DNA of 64,000 nucleotides from Devosia sp. FKR38. Its GTDB lineage: Bacteria > Pseudomonadota > Alphaproteobacteria > Rhizobiales > Devosiaceae. Both the position numbers and the translations under genes were made by a program. Location: the NCBI RefSeq assembly GCF_005222805.1, contig NZ_STGC01000005.1:496001-560000 (forward strand), read 5' to 3'. The notes under the pieces are model-generated. The model saw only the letters and a list, made by a program, of their open reading frames with translations. It was not told where the DNA came from and ran no database searches. This document shows positions 63,665 to 64,000 of the stretch, piece by piece; position 1 is the first letter of the stretch; each line of letters starts with the position of its first letter.

Positions 63665-63783
63665 GGTCCGTGAGCCTGGCCACCGGAAGCGGAGGCCCTG
63701 TGCTCCGGTGCTCACGTACTCACAGTACGCTGCGCTCCGGTGCGCGGGCCTCCACTCCATCTGACTCAGGCTGACGGACCTCA
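63662..63783. repeat. Large nested palindrome between the capsid and connector genes
   Basis: Outer arms of 17 bases at 63662-63678 and 63767-63783 match with one mismatch. Inside them GGAGGCCC (63691-63698) pairs with GGGCCTCC (63746-63753), and CGTACT-CAC-AGTACG at 63715-63729 forms the apex. The word GCTCCGGTGC appears twice between the inner arms. The outer arm starts in the capsid stop codon. It looks like a mobile-type intergenic repeat of the kind found in many copies in Hyphomicrobiales genomes; copy number cannot be judged here. Confidence 0.65.
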
Positions 63784-63829
63784 CATCGCGGCGCCGTGCC
63801 CCACTGACAGAGAGCCGAAAGGCAAAAAC

Positions 63830-64000
63830 ATGATTTCCTATCTTCTGGCGGGACCCGCGCAGGAGCCGGTGGCGCTTGCCGAGGCCAAGGCCTTTCTCAA
63901 GGTGGATGATGCCGCCGAGGACGGGCTGATTACGACGCTGATCGGCGCGGCGCGGCTGCATATCGAGGGCGTGACCGGGCGGGCGCTGCTGGCGCAGGAC
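63830..64000 (+). CDS. Head-tail connector protein, 5' part (gene transfer agent g6-like)
   Basis: The first 57 codons of a protein that runs off the window. The start SYLLAGPAQEPVALAEAKAF and the following KVDDAAEDGLITTLIGAARL are typical of gp6/phiE125 gp8-like connectors, which attach below the portal. GAAAGGC lies before ATG 63830. In RcGTA the g6 gene likewise follows the capsid gene. Confidence 0.85.
   Translation, partial: MISYLLAGPAQEPVALAEAKAFLKVDDAAEDGLITTLIGAARLHIEGVTGRALLAQD

Noticed and set aside
58525-64000. The phage-like genes as an intact, excisable prophage
   Set aside because: No integrase, repressor or attachment repeat is visible at the left border; gene transfer agent order fits better, but the right side is missing so this is not settled.
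1-64000. tRNA or rRNA genes, CRISPR arrays, insertion sequences
   Set aside because: No tRNA-like cloverleaf with a TTCGA loop in the right context, no regularly spaced repeats and no transposase-like protein were found by eye.

Overview
The window reads as chromosomal DNA of a high-GC alphaproteobacterium of the order Hyphomicrobiales (Rhizobiales), most likely a Devosia-like genus. The order is inferred from gene content: a rhizobial-type rha cluster, a MucR/Ros regulator, a TIGR03808-type Tat-exported repeat protein, DUF1491, DUF2336, DUF5330, DUF6456 and DUF1214/DUF1254 proteins, a rhizobial-type L-asparaginase, and an RcGTA-like head gene cluster. The genus is a guess. I saw no tRNA, rRNA, CRISPR array or insertion sequence.

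Layout. (1) 1-7343: L-rhamnose catabolism, with rhaD (cut by the window edge) divergent from rhaR-rhaS-rhaT-rhaP-rhaQ-rhaM. (2) 7589-11445: an osmF-yehY-yehX-yehW type glycine betaine/osmolyte ABC importer. (3) 11456-21960, minus strand: nitrate assimilation, transcribed nasT-nasS-[regulatory leader]-nrtA-nrtB-nrtCD-nasA-cysG. The leader carries a sigma-54-like promoter, two hexaloop hairpins of the ANTAR type and an intrinsic terminator. (4) 22052-31525: an epimerase, a small membrane protein, L-asparaginase, a beta-helix protein, a HerA-like ATPase overlapping a LOG-like protein, a degenerate receiver protein, iron superoxide dismutase with a textbook terminator, and oligopeptidase B. (5) 31758-37696: a complete mrpABCDEFG antiporter operon. 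(6) 37813-46212: MucR, an orphan DnaA domain-IV protein with a DUF6456 partner, SufE, a PAS histidine kinase followed by a peptidoglycan-binding protein, and several conserved small or unknown proteins. (7) 46233-55891: chromate transporter, S66 peptidase, DUF1254/DUF1214 pair, two adjacent toxin-antitoxin modules, a class A penicillin-binding protein, a YcgN-like protein, a degenerate GGDEF protein and a YegD-like Hsp70. (8) 56245-58281: a chemoreceptor. (9) 58525-64000: the start of a gene transfer agent or prophage head module (terminase, portal, protease, capsid, connector), running off the right edge.

How the parts work together. Three ABC importers dominate the left third. In each, a strong hairpin follows directly after the binding-protein gene (rhaS, osmF, nrtA), a layout that would allow more binding protein than permease. 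The nitrate genes appear doubly controlled: nitrogen status through the sigma-54 promoter, and nitrate through NasS releasing NasT, which would let transcription pass the leader terminator. The most unusual items are this leader, the stand-alone DnaA DNA-binding domain, a large nested palindrome inside the gene transfer agent operon, and several small genes with non-ATG starts or very short length.
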